Shown: positions 1 through 7,023 of the stretch, piece by piece
How the letters are laid out: every line of letters begins with the position of its first letter
Position numbering within the stretch: the stretch's first letter is position 1
Assembly (NCBI GenBank): GCA_036521915.1
Contig: DATDGU010000141.1
Coordinates: 1 to 14,441 of the forward strand
DNA length: 14,441 nt
Reading direction: 5' to 3'
Origin: PALSA-555 sp036521915
GTDB taxonomy: Bacteria; Actinomycetota; Acidimicrobiia; IMCC26256; PALSA-555
Translations under genes and position numbers: made by a program
The notes under the pieces: generated by a model
Seen by the model: the letters and a program-made list of their open reading frames with translations, nothing else
The model's database searches: none
What the model was told of the DNA's origin: nothing

Positions 1-1465
1 AGGCCGCCGGCCCGGCGAGCAGCGTCGCCGCGGCGACGCCCGCCGCGGTGAGCACGAGCGCGCGCGAGCGCAGCCGGTCACCCAGCCACAGCCCGACGGC
101 GACGAGCACCGCGCCGAGCACGATGAGCGGTCGGAGCCACGCGTCATAGCTCGGCGTGCGGTCGAGGAGCGCGACGGCCCAGCCGGCGCTCGCGACGACC
201 GCGGCGGGCAGCACCCAGCGCAGCCACCGCTGCGTCCGGCCGAGGCGCCACAGCGCGACCGCGCCCGCGCCGGCGAGCGCGGCGACGGCCGGCGCGACCT
301 GAACCGAGTAGTACTGGTGGAAGATCCCCTGCGAGAGGCTGAAGACGGCCAAGCAGCCGATCGCCCACCCGCCCCAGAGCATCCAGCCGGCGCGCCCGTG
401 ATCCGTGCGGTGCGCGCGGCGCGTGAGCCACAGCCCGGCGAGCAGCCCGACCGCGGCGAGCGGCAGCAGCCAGGAGATCTGGCCGCCGTTCTCGACGTTG
501 AACATCCGCAGCCAGCCGGGCGTGCCGCCGAAGTTCGCGCCGCCGCCGCCGGCCGGGCCGCTGGTGCCGCCGCCCGGCGAGTTGCCGAAGAGCCGGGACA
601 GGCCGTTGTACCCGAAGACCAGGCTGAGGATGGAGTTGTTCGTCGTCGACCCGATGTAGGGGCGCGACGACGCCGGCCAGAGGGTGACGATCGCCACCCA
701 CCAGCTCGACGACACGACGAGCGCGCCGAGGCCGGCGGTGAGCTGGAGGAGCCGTCGGCCGAGCTTCGGGGGTCCGGCGACGAGGTAGACGAGGATGAAC
801 GCGGGCAGGACCAGGAAGGCCTGCAGCATCTTCGTGTTGAACGCGAACCCGAGCAGCACCGCGGAGAGCACGACCCAGCGGGTGCGCCCGGTCTCGAGCG
901 CCGACCACAGCGCCCACGCCGCGGCGAGGCACAGGAACGTCAGCAACGCGTCCGGGTTGTTGTAACGGAACATCTGCGCGGCGACCGGCGTCAGCGCGAA
1001 CGCGACCGCCGCGAGGTGCGCCGCAGGGTTGCCCATCCACTTGCGGACCAGCCGGTGCAGGATCAGCACCGACGCGACGCCGGCCAGGACCTCGGGCACG
1101 AGCATGCTGAACGTGCTGAACCCGAAGAGGCGCGCCGACAGGCCCTGCACCCAGAACGCGGCGGGGGGCTTGTCGACGGTGATGAAGCTGCCCGGGTCGA
1201 TCGCCCCAAAGAAGAACGCCTTCCAGCTGACGGACGCGCTCTTCACCGCGGCCGTGTAGTAGGAGTTGGCGTCGCCGACCCCGGCGAGGTTCCAGCTGTA
1301 CAGCAGCGCGGTCAGCACACCGATCGCGCCGACGATCCAGCCGGACCGGGTGGGCCGGCGCCACCGGGGCCACGAGGCGCCGCGGGGCGGGCGCTCGGGC
1401 CCGGCCGGTGGCCGGGCAGGGCGCGCCGGTGCCGGCCGGCGGGTCCGGGGCTCGGTGATGGTCAC
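1..1465 (-). CDS. ArnT/YkcB-like GT39 membrane glycosyltransferase (3' end cut by window edge)
   Basis: Polytopic membrane glycosyltransferase of the PMT/ArnT superfamily (GT39, YkcB-like). Such enzymes move a sugar from a polyprenyl-phosphate carrier to an acceptor on the outer face of the membrane. I see 488 codons from a GTG at 1465; the frame is still open at base 1. After an Arg/Pro-rich cytoplasmic tail (residues 1-40) comes a first membrane segment (43-58), then GVGDANSYYTAAVKS with the acidic residue expected in the first outside loop (D65), and VDKPPAAFW (97-105), the family hallmark DKPP. Further membrane segments follow. A Gly-rich loop (about 294-317) precedes PGWLRMFN, as is common in YkcB-like proteins. 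The start was chosen because GAGGAG lies 8 bases upstream (1474-1479) and the GTG overlaps the GtrA stop by 4 bases. It is third in a GT2-GtrA-GT39 operon. The family is secure; donor sugar and acceptor are unknown. Confidence 0.88.
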   Translation of the reverse strand, partial: MTITEPRTRRPAPARPARPPAGPERPPRGASWPRWRRPTRSGWIVGAIGVLTALLYSWNLAGVGDANSYYTAAVKSASVSWKAFFFGAIDPGSFITVDKPPAAFWVQGLSARLFGFSTFSMLVPEVLAGVASVLILHRLVRKWMGNPAAHLAAVAFALTPVAAQMFRYNNPDALLTFLCLAAAWALWSALETGRTRWVVLSAVLLGFAFNTKMLQAFLVLPAFILVYLVAGPPKLGRRLLQLTAGLGALVVSSSWWVAIVTLWPASSRPYIGSTTNNSILSLVFGYNGLSRLFGNSPGGGTSGPAGGGGANFGGTPGWLRMFNVENGGQISWLLPLAAVGLLAGLWLTRRAHRTDHGRAGWMLWGGWAIGCLAVFSLSQGIFHQYYSVQVAPAVAALAGAGAVALWRLGRTQRWLRWVLPAAVVASAGWAVALLDRTPSYDAWLRPLIVLGAVLVAVGLWLGDRLRSRALVLTAAGVAAATLLAGPAA

Positions 1466-1953
1466 GGCGCACGCTCCTCGATCGAGGGGCGGGGCGCGCG
1501 TCGGCGCGCCCCGAAGAGCAGGCGGTCGAGGACGACGAACTCCGCGATCCAGAGCGCGGCGTAGCCCGCGACGCTCGCGACGAGGACTACGCCGGTGTGG
1601 ACGGCGCCGGCCAGGTGCACGGCGCTCGCCCAGTGGTCGGCGGTCGCGACGAACAGGGTCGAGAGGGCGAGGCCGGCGAAGGACAGCGCCCAGAACGGCA
1701 CGACCTCCCGCCAGGGATCGCTCGCGTCGTGGCGGCCCCAGACCCACTCTCGGTTCAGCCGGTACGAGACGACGGTGCCGGCGGCGGTGGCGATCACGTT
1801 CGCGATCCAGGCGGTCATCGCCAGCGCGACGGTGAGCGTGGCGAGGACGGTGAGGCTGAGCACCGTGGTGAGCACCGACACCGAGAGGCAGCGCACGACC
1901 CGGCGCGCCGGCCCGTCGATGCGGAGGTCCACGAGCGGCGGGCTGATCGTCAC
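1462..1953 (-). CDS. GtrA-family membrane protein, putative polyprenyl-linked sugar translocase
   Basis: A 163-residue protein with four predicted membrane segments (about 22-42, 45-65, 85-104 and 118-142) and the GtrA signature SYRLNREWVW (63-72) after the second. GtrA-like proteins are small four-helix membrane proteins that work with polyprenyl-phosphate sugar synthases and are thought to help flip the lipid-linked sugar. The length is normal for the family. The frame is open further upstream, but the GTG at 1953 is preferred: GGGAGG sits 4 bases before it (1958-1963), and it overlaps the stop of the upstream GT2 gene by 4 bases (GTGA). Its own stop overlaps the next start in the same way, so all three genes look translationally coupled. 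The C-terminal tail is short and Arg-rich. The family is clear; translocase activity is inferred. Confidence 0.86.
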   Translation of the reverse strand: MTISPPLVDLRIDGPARRVVRCLSVSVLTTVLSLTVLATLTVALAMTAWIANVIATAAGTVVSYRLNREWVWGRHDASDPWREVVPFWALSFAGLALSTLFVATADHWASAVHLAGAVHTGVVLVASVAGYAALWIAEFVVLDRLLFGARRRAPRPSIEERAP

Positions 1954-2774
1954 GCCGCCTCCCGGTGCTCGACCGCCAGTGGCGCAGGGCGCGCCACCGG
2001 GGTGCTCGCGTGGCGCGGGCCGAGCTCGCGGAGCAGGCGCCACACCCCGCGCAGGTCCTCGGCCGCGGTGCGCACGATCTCGACGCGCGAGTCTGGGTCG
2101 TCGACCCACTCGACGGGCACCTCGACGACGCGGAGGCCATGTCGCTCGGCGCGGATCAGCAGCTCGGTGTCGAAGAACCAGGCTTGGTCGTCGACCTCGG
2201 CCAGGAGGACGTCGGCGACGTCACGGCGGAGCGCCTTGAACCCGCACTGCGCGTCGCGGAACCGCGCGCCCAGCAGGAGGTGCAGCAGCCGGTTGTACGT
2301 CCGCGAGATGAGCTCCCGCTTGGCGCCGCGGGTGGTGCGGGACCCGGGGAGGAGACGCGACCCGACGGCGATGTCGGCGTGGCCGCTCAGGACCGACGCC
2401 ACGAGCGGGAAGAGCGCGGCGAGGTCGGTGGACAGGTCGACGTCGGTGTACGCGACGACCACGCCGTCGCTGCGGCGCCAGGCTTCACGAAGCGCCCGAC
2501 CGCGCCCCTTCGCCGTCAGGTGCAATGCCGACACGCCCGGCAGTTCGAGCGCCAGGCCGTCGGCGAGTCGCGCCGTGTCGTCGGTCGAGCCGTTGTCGGC
2601 GATCGTGATCCGCCAGGAGACGGGCAGCACGGTCCGCAGCGCACCGTGCAGCCGCCGGATCTGGCGGTCCAGCGAGGCGGCCTCGTTGTAGACGGGGACC
2701 ACGAGGTCGACCACGACGGGGGCCCCGACCGACGAGCGAGGGGCGTCTCGGCCGGCACGGTTCATCGAGCGCAT
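1950..2774 (-). CDS. GT2 polyprenyl/dolichyl-phosphate glucosyltransferase (ALG5/DPG-synthase type)
   Basis: A 274-residue cytoplasmic-face GT-A enzyme that probably transfers a hexose from a nucleotide sugar (UDP-glucose in characterised relatives) to polyprenyl phosphate. Motifs in order: VPVYNE (26-31), ADNGSTDD (59-66), KGRGRALREA (89-98), the metal/nucleotide-binding DVD within AYTDVDLSTD (108-117), GSR (138-140), RGAKR (149-153), RDAQCGFKALRRD (173-185), WFFDTELLIRAER (199-211) and WVDDPDSRVEI (223-233). This set matches dolichyl-phosphate beta-glucosyltransferases better than mannosyltransferases. There is no C-terminal membrane pair; the membrane part is supplied by the separate GtrA gene downstream. 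Three in-frame ATGs lie near the start (2789, 2774, 2765). I chose 2774 because AGGAG (2780-2784) is 5 bases upstream. First gene of the coupled GT2-GtrA-GT39 operon. Family very likely; the exact sugar is not determined. Confidence 0.88.
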   Translation of the reverse strand: MRSMNRAGRDAPRSSVGAPVVVDLVVPVYNEAASLDRQIRRLHGALRTVLPVSWRITIADNGSTDDTARLADGLALELPGVSALHLTAKGRGRALREAWRRSDGVVVAYTDVDLSTDLAALFPLVASVLSGHADIAVGSRLLPGSRTTRGAKRELISRTYNRLLHLLLGARFRDAQCGFKALRRDVADVLLAEVDDQAWFFDTELLIRAERHGLRVVEVPVEWVDDPDSRVEIVRTAAEDLRGVWRLLRELGPRHASTPVARPAPLAVEHREAA

Positions 2775-2788
2775 CGGGTCTCCTGTCA

Positions 2789-2808
2789 TCACGCTGCGGG
2801 GAGCGTGA
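2789..2808. promoter_or_regulatory. Perfect 7-bp inverted repeat in the leader of the GT2-GtrA-GT39 operon
   Basis: TCACGCT at 2789-2795 and AGCGTGA at 2802-2808 are exact reverse complements separated by GCGGGG. The repeat lies just upstream of the AGGAG ribosome-binding site of the GT2 gene. It could be an operator for a dimeric repressor or an mRNA leader hairpin near the binding site. The repeat is visible; its function is inferred, and chance is possible at this GC content. Confidence 0.4.
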
Positions 2809-2814
2809 CGGCGG

Positions 2815-2843
2815 GACGTAAGCGCGCCCGCGACACAACTCAA
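2815..2843 (-). promoter_or_regulatory. Weak candidate promoter for the GT2-GtrA-GT39 operon
   Basis: On the minus strand a TTGAGT -35-like box (2838-2843) is followed after 17 bases by TACGTC (2815-2820). Only the TTGA and the TA fit the housekeeping consensus. The position is sensible: transcription would start near 2808, at the edge of the inverted repeat and about 34 bases before the GT2 start. Weak support. Confidence 0.25.
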
Positions 2844-2856
2844 GAAGAAGGTGAGA

Positions 2857-2913
2857 AATCGGCGTACCGCCCGTGGCCGCGCGCCGGCCGGGACCGCGGC
2901 GCAGGCCCGCGCC
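2857..2913 (-). terminator. Candidate stem-loop terminator region after the membrane spermidine-synthase-like gene
   Basis: Reading leftward after the stop at 2928 there are three short GC stems: GGCGC/GCGCC (2898-2913), GGCCG/CGGCC (2875-2889) and GGCG/CGCC (2861-2871). The transcript then runs into a pyrimidine-rich stretch (minus strand of 2841-2859, TTTCTCACCTTCTTCTTG). The last short stem followed by TTTCTC resembles a weak intrinsic terminator. In DNA this GC-rich, short stems arise easily by chance. Confidence 0.3.
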
Positions 2914-2927
2914 CCCGGTCGGGTCGG

Positions 2928-5390
2928 TCAGGCTGAGGCGGCGGTCGGCCTCACGGCGAGGCGGGAGAGCGCGCCGAGCGCGACGAGATACATCCCGAGC
3001 GCGAGGAGGAGGACGACGTCGAACCCGAAGGTCATCGACAGGATGGTCGTGAGGGTGGCCCCCACCACCGACGCGAACCCGTTCACGGCCCATCCCCACG
3101 CCACGTACTCCTGAGGGCTGCCACCGATCCGAGCCACCGTGCGGAGCCCGACCGGCATGAACACACCCAGGCAGATGCCGAGCGGCGCGAGGACCGCGAA
3201 CGCGACGACGACCCGGGCCGCGAGCGACCACCCGAGCAGCGCGTCCGTCAGGGACGGGAGGCCCCAGAGATAGAAGGCCGTCAGGGCCGTAATCGCGACG
3301 CCGAGGAGCACCACCAGCCGGGACGAAGGATCCGGGATGCGGCCGCTCAGGTACGCGCCGACGCCCACGAAGATCAGCAGGGAGGACAGCGCGACGGTCA
3401 AGGAGTACGTGGGATACCCGAGAAACAGGATCAGCCGCTGTATGAGCGTGATCTCGAAGAAGAAGAACCCGAATCCGAGCGCGGCGAAGTAGGTGCCCGA
3501 GAGGCCTCGGTGGCGGAACGCACGCCAGCGGTCGCGGACGGCGATGAACGGGACGAGGAGAAACGCGATTCCCAGGAACACCGAGAGGAACAGGAGGAGC
3601 AGCAGCACCCGTTCACCTTGACTGTTCTCCGGGTCCTGGCTCGTCAGCGGCTTCGTGTAGTTGCTGAGCACGTTCCCGAAGCGGGCGAAGTGCCAGAAAT
3701 AGGGGTCGTTGTCGGTGATCGGTCGGATGTTGAACGGATACGACGCGTAGAACCGCTGCAGGTCGCTGCCGCTGCTCGCCGCGACGGTGGTCACCGAGTT
3801 CTGCTGCGGCGCCGTGCCCGGCGCGTACTGCAGCGCCGATCCCGGGACGAGCGCGAGCGACGACTCGAGTCGGCTCACCTCCGCGGAGGTGAACGGCGTC
3901 CTCTTCACCAGGATCGTGGACTGGGTCGCTCCACCGATGAGGGCGGAACTCCGCGACGTCGTGACGATGATGTGCGAGGCCGGGTTCTGGATGCCCAGCT
4001 GCGTGAGGGCGTGGCGGACGGTGGCGACGTAGCGCGTGGTCCGGTTCGGCCGCGCGGCGTAGTTCACCTCTCCGAACTGCGCGGCGAGGATGCCTCCCGG
4101 CGCCAGGTGGTTGAGGCTGTCGACGATCGCGTTACTCGTGTAGAGGTAGCTCTCCGAGAGAACGAAGGCTTCCTCGGTGGCCGCGTTGGACGCCGAGTAG
4201 CTGTCGGCCGCGGGGAACCAGATCAGGTTGTACCGCTGGTGGCTCCGAGCAAGGTAGGAGCGTCCGTCGCCCTTCACGTAGTTGACGTTGGGCTTCTGGG
4301 CGAGATGGCCGTCGTAGCCGGCGAAGCGGTTGGTGACGAGCGAATACGTCACCGGGTTGAGCTCCACGGCGTCGACGTGCCCGGCGCGGTAGAAGAGCGA
4401 GGCGAGGACCTCTTTGCCGCCCGCGGCGCCGATGATCAGCTCGTGTTGCGGGGTGCCGTCCGTGACCGCGAACGGCAAGGATCGCACGTCTTGCGCGAAG
4501 TGGAACCGGTCGAGGCCCGACTGCTTGCCGTCCCACTGGTAGATCGCTGAGCCGAGCAGGCCGTCGTGGTACAGGAAGATGGCACCGGCTTGCGGGATGA
4601 GCGCCGCGTCGACGCGAAAGATCGGGCTCCACGACGAGTAGACCCTGATCTTTGGGAATGCCGCGGCTTTCGCCGCCTCGAGGTGCACGTCGGGGAGCAC
4701 GTTCGGTGAGACGGCGCACACTCCCAGCACGATGCCCAGGATGAGGGCGACGAAGAGCAGGCGCTGGCGGGCGACGACGCGGAGGGACGCCACGGCGAGC
4801 GCGAGGCCGGCGAGCATCACCGTCCCGGGCGCCCCGACCGAGCTGAGGAGCGCGACGACGACCGCGCCGGCCACGCCCGCACCAACCAGGTCGGCGAGGT
4901 AGAGCCGGTGGATGGATTCGGGGGTGCGGCTGAAGAGCGTGGCGGTGACGACGCCCATCGGGACGAAGGAGACGAAGAGGGCCAGGGAGATGAGGAGGAG
5001 CAGCGCGAGGTTGTGGATCGAGGTGAGTGCGCCGTACTGCCAGATGGCGAAGGTGTTGAGCGACGTCACGGCGACGATCAGGTAGCCGATCCCCACGCTG
5101 GCCGCGCCGAGCAGCAGGCTCCAGCGCAGGATCGTGGCGGTGGGGGCACGCCGGACCCGTGCGGAGACGGTGACGAGCACGGCACCAGCGCCGATGCCGA
5201 GGAGCGCCAGCCCGATGACGAAGTACGTGTAGTAGTAGAAGAGCTTGAACGAGACGACCCGCGTGTAGCCGATCTCGAGCAGCAGCCCGGCGAAGCTGAC
5301 GAGGAAGAGCTCCGGGTAGTAACCGGGCGTCCGGCGAGAGTCGCCCGCGGCGGTGTCTACGGTTCGCACCGCCGTGTCCGCACTCGCCAT
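2928..5390 (-). CDS. Multi-pass membrane protein with central spermidine-synthase-like domain
   Basis: An 820-residue fusion. Residues 25-225 form an N-terminal bundle of about six or seven membrane helices. Residues 300-445 hold a Rossmann domain like polyamine aminopropyltransferases or SAM methyltransferases: LIIGAAGGKE (318-326), the acidic residue closing strand 2 in DAVELNP (340-346), and KGDGRSYL (373-380). Residues 595-810 form a second bundle ending with AWGWAVNGFASVVGA (764-778). PITDNDPYFWHF (557-568) is typical of this membrane-fused family. Where true spermidine synthases have an Asp-x-x-Asp-Pro motif, this protein has WFPAADSYSA (391-400): the first Asp is Pro and only D396 remains. 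A conserved LSESYLYT (411-418) follows. AGGGGGA lies 6 bases before the ATG. By eye its DNA is somewhat less GC-rich than its neighbours. Substrate unknown; aminopropyl transfer to putrescine should not be assumed. Confidence 0.85.
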   Translation of the reverse strand: MASADTAVRTVDTAAGDSRRTPGYYPELFLVSFAGLLLEIGYTRVVSFKLFYYYTYFVIGLALLGIGAGAVLVTVSARVRRAPTATILRWSLLLGAASVGIGYLIVAVTSLNTFAIWQYGALTSIHNLALLLLISLALFVSFVPMGVVTATLFSRTPESIHRLYLADLVGAGVAGAVVVALLSSVGAPGTVMLAGLALAVASLRVVARQRLLFVALILGIVLGVCAVSPNVLPDVHLEAAKAAAFPKIRVYSSWSPIFRVDAALIPQAGAIFLYHDGLLGSAIYQWDGKQSGLDRFHFAQDVRSLPFAVTDGTPQHELIIGAAGGKEVLASLFYRAGHVDAVELNPVTYSLVTNRFAGYDGHLAQKPNVNYVKGDGRSYLARSHQRYNLIWFPAADSYSASNAATEEAFVLSESYLYTSNAIVDSLNHLAPGGILAAQFGEVNYAARPNRTTRYVATVRHALTQLGIQNPASHIIVTTSRSSALIGGATQSTILVKRTPFTSAEVSRLESSLALVPGSALQYAPGTAPQQNSVTTVAASSGSDLQRFYASYPFNIRPITDNDPYFWHFARFGNVLSNYTKPLTSQDPENSQGERVLLLLLFLSVFLGIAFLLVPFIAVRDRWRAFRHRGLSGTYFAALGFGFFFFEITLIQRLILFLGYPTYSLTVALSSLLIFVGVGAYLSGRIPDPSSRLVVLLGVAITALTAFYLWGLPSLTDALLGWSLAARVVVAFAVLAPLGICLGVFMPVGLRTVARIGGSPQEYVAWGWAVNGFASVVGATLTTILSMTFGFDVVLLLALGMYLVALGALSRLAVRPTAASA

Positions 5391-5406
5391 CGCCGGTCCC
5401 CCTGGT

Positions 5407-5419
5407 CGCGCGAAGCGCG
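5407..5419 (-). other. Short leader hairpin upstream of the membrane spermidine-synthase-like gene
   Basis: CGCGC (5407-5411) and GCGCG (5415-5419) can form a 5-bp stem around a 3-base loop in the leader RNA, shortly before the AGGGGGA ribosome-binding site and the ATG at 5390. A candidate leader structure only; GC-rich DNA produces many such stems. Confidence 0.25.
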
Positions 5420-5459
5420 CGGCTCTGCTCCGCTGCCGGTCGTCGCCTCGAGACGGCGC

Positions 5460-5465
5460 AGCCTA
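5460..5465 (-). promoter_or_regulatory. Weak -10 candidate for the membrane spermidine-synthase-like gene
   Basis: Minus-strand TAGGCT fits the actinobacterial TANNNT -10 pattern. It would start transcription near 5453, giving a leader of roughly 60 bases before the ATG at 5390. I could not find a convincing -35 box. The rest of the gap (5391-5621) shows no coding frame I trust. Confidence 0.25.
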
Positions 5466-5621
5466 ACCGTGGGCGATTGCCCGGGGACTGCGGTGGCGCG
5501 ATCGTCCACTGCGTGCGGTGGGCGAACGTGAGGGCGGCGACACGCGGCCGCGGGGAACTCGAGCACCCGGCGCGAAGCGACCGGGACCCCGCGGCGCGCG
5601 GTACCGCATCGTCGATCGCCA

Positions 5622-5664
5622 CGTGGGTCGCGGCCCACGGGCGCACGCTGACCGTCGTGCGCCC
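5622..5664 (-). terminator. Tandem stem-loop terminator after the lipase gene
   Basis: Two perfect stems follow the lipase stop codon in its direction of transcription. The first is an 8-bp stem, GGGCGCAC (5639-5646) with GTGCGCCC (5657-5664), around a 10-base loop; it begins on the last base of the stop codon. The second is a 6-bp stem, CGTGGG (5622-5627) with CCCACG (5634-5639), around a 6-base loop. Base 5639 is claimed by both, so they abut. There is no U-tract, as is usual for high-GC actinobacterial terminators. The placement makes a transcription end here likely. Confidence 0.6.
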
Positions 5665-6575
5665 TAGCCGCCGAGGGCGGGCGGCACGACCGAGCAGGGG
5701 ATCGGATCGCCGTCGGACGGGTCGAGGGCGTGCAGCACGTCGGCGAGGGCCACCCGGTCGTAGATGATGCCCAGGTGCTCGGTGACGTCGGTGGCGCACT
5801 GGGACTGGACGACGAGGTTCGTCACGTCCGGACCGCTGAGGAAGGCCGAGCGGTAGGGCGTCACCACCTCGTCGTGCGTCGTCTCGATCACCGTGTAGGT
5901 CGGTCCCGGCACGGTGTCGCCCCCTGCGTTCAGCGTCGCCAGGAAGCTCGAGCCCGCTAGCTGCTCGGTGCACGCGACGCAGAGCGGGGCCAGGACCGAG
6001 CCGAAGGTCGGTGAGGACCCGGCGAGCGTCGTGAGCCCGTCGACCGTCGTGCCGTGGTTCGACGGCGCCAGGCCGACGAGCGTGTGGACGAGCGGCGCGC
6101 CGCCGAGGAACTTCAGGTACCAGCGGGGCATCATCCCGCCCTGCGAATGGCCGACGATGTCGACCTGCGGCGCGCCGGTGGCGGCCAGCACGCGCGAGAC
6201 GAACGACGCGAGCTGCGTCGCCGAGGTCGGGATGTCACCCGTCGCCTGGATCGGGTCGCCGGCCGGGCCGCCGTAGTTGAGGGCGAACACGCAGTACCCG
6301 GCGTTCGCGAGCAGCGGCGAGAGCGCCTGCCAGCTGTCCGTCATGTCGCCGAAGGTCCCGTGCACCAGGACCACCGGGTACGGATGCACGGGGCTCGGGT
6401 GACAGCTCCAGTCGTTGGCGCCGGGCGGCGACGCGCCCGGCTGGACGGCCTCGGCGACGATGCCGGCCGCGAAGGAGTAGGGGACGGGGTACGTGGCGGC
6501 CGCGGCCGCGGTCGTGGCGCCGACCGCCAGCGTCGCACCACACGCAACGATCGTCACCCATCGACGCACGCGCAT
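5664..6575 (-). CDS. Secreted alpha/beta-hydrolase lipase/esterase (class 2 lipase, EstA/LipB type)
   Basis: A 303-residue exported serine hydrolase that probably cleaves acyl esters outside the cell. Residues 1-27 look like a Sec signal peptide: MRVRR, a hydrophobic core, then a run of Ala suited to signal peptidase I. The oxyanion region is VVLVHGTFGD (68-77). The nucleophile elbow GHSQGG (142-147) gives S144. D235 in ETTHDEVVTPY (231-241) and H267 in TEHLGIIYD (265-273) complete a plausible triad in the order usual for this family. Six Cys (58, 95, 199, 202, 260, 294) in the mature part could form disulfides, fitting export. The ATG start gives a complete signal peptide; GAGGA lies 9 bases upstream (6585-6589). 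It ends in tandem hairpins, so it is not obviously co-transcribed with the next leftward gene. Natural substrate unknown. Confidence 0.85.
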   Translation of the reverse strand: MRVRRWVTIVACGATLAVGATTAAAAATYPVPYSFAAGIVAEAVQPGASPPGANDWSCHPSPVHPYPVVLVHGTFGDMTDSWQALSPLLANAGYCVFALNYGGPAGDPIQATGDIPTSATQLASFVSRVLAATGAPQVDIVGHSQGGMMPRWYLKFLGGAPLVHTLVGLAPSNHGTTVDGLTTLAGSSPTFGSVLAPLCVACTEQLAGSSFLATLNAGGDTVPGPTYTVIETTHDEVVTPYRSAFLSGPDVTNLVVQSQCATDVTEHLGIIYDRVALADVLHALDPSDGDPIPCSVVPPALGG

Positions 6576-6585
6576 CGCTCACCGT

Positions 6586-6598
6586 CCTCGCTTCGAGG
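6586..6598 (-). other. Short hairpin overlapping the lipase ribosome-binding site
   Basis: CCTCG (6586-6590) and CGAGG (6594-6598) pair around a 3-base loop. On the mRNA strand the later arm contains the GAGG of the likely Shine-Dalgarno sequence, so the stem could limit translation of the lipase. The pairing is visible; a regulatory role is speculative. The rest of 6599-6700 shows no gene or clear signal. Confidence 0.25.
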
Positions 6599-6700
6599 GG
6601 CCCAACGGCGGGCGGCCCGTCGGATGTCGCTGCGTGGCGCGACCGGCGGTGCTCGGCTCCAGCCGCGTGGCCGCGTCGGCGTCCTGCCGGGGCCGGTGAG

Positions 6701-6784
<84 letters not shown>

Positions 6785-6797
6785 GGCGAATCACGGC

Positions 6798-6803
6798 AGG
6801 GTA
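6798..6803 (-). promoter_or_regulatory. Candidate -10 box for tRNA-Leu
   Basis: Minus-strand TACCCT fits the TANNNT -10 pattern and ends 13 bases before the mature tRNA 5' end, a normal distance with a short processed leader. No good -35 box is seen 16-18 bases upstream. Confidence 0.4.
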
Positions 6804-6966
6804 CCAGTCGCTTCGCACACCACCTCTCGCATACGCACGCACTGTCGCGTCCTGTGTCGCGCGCGGTCGTCGACGTCGCGTCGGTTGGCCGACACGCGGG
6901 TCCGGCGGCACGGCCGTCACCGTGGGTGTGCTCCGGCTCGTGCCCACGCCGCGTGGTCCTACGCCG

Positions 6967-6997
6967 CGGACCGGCCCGCTCCTCGGGCGGCGGTCCG
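6967..6997. promoter_or_regulatory. Strong inverted repeat upstream of the fhaA promoter
   Basis: CGGACCG (6967-6973) pairs with CGGTCCG (6991-6997), and inside it GCCCG (6974-6978) pairs with CGGGC (6984-6988). This leaves a 5-base loop CTCCT and a 2-base GG bulge, a 12-bp GC-rich stem in total. It lies between tRNA-Leu and fhaA, ending 26 bases before the -10 candidate of fhaA. It could be a regulator site or a barrier between divergent units. A smaller stem, GTCGG/CCGAC, lies at 6880-6893. Function unknown. Confidence 0.4.
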
Positions 6998-7023
6998 GCA
7001 GCGTTCGGTGGCCGTTCCCGCCA

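Noticed and set aside
144..1472. A 442-codon minus-strand frame opposite no other gene
   Set aside because: It is out of frame with the GT39 gene, is Arg/Pro-rich and has no membrane segments. The neighbouring frame from 1465 gives the DKPP-containing glycosyltransferase.
317..1564. A long plus-strand frame in the GT39 region
   Set aside because: Composition is Glu/Arg/Gly-rich with no domain, and it is antisense to a well-supported membrane enzyme.
1954..2109. An upstream extension of the GtrA frame
   Set aside because: The added residues are Arg/Pro-rich and overlap the end of the GT2 gene. The GTG at 1953 has a good ribosome-binding site and a GTGA junction.
3510..4550. A 346-codon plus-strand frame opposite the spermidine-synthase-like gene
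   Set aside because: Charged low-complexity antisense shadow; the opposite strand has clear family motifs.
5391..5621. Possible small genes in the gap between the lipase and the membrane spermidine-synthase-like gene
   Set aside because: Open frames here are short and Arg/Pro-rich, with no ribosome-binding site or recognisable motif.
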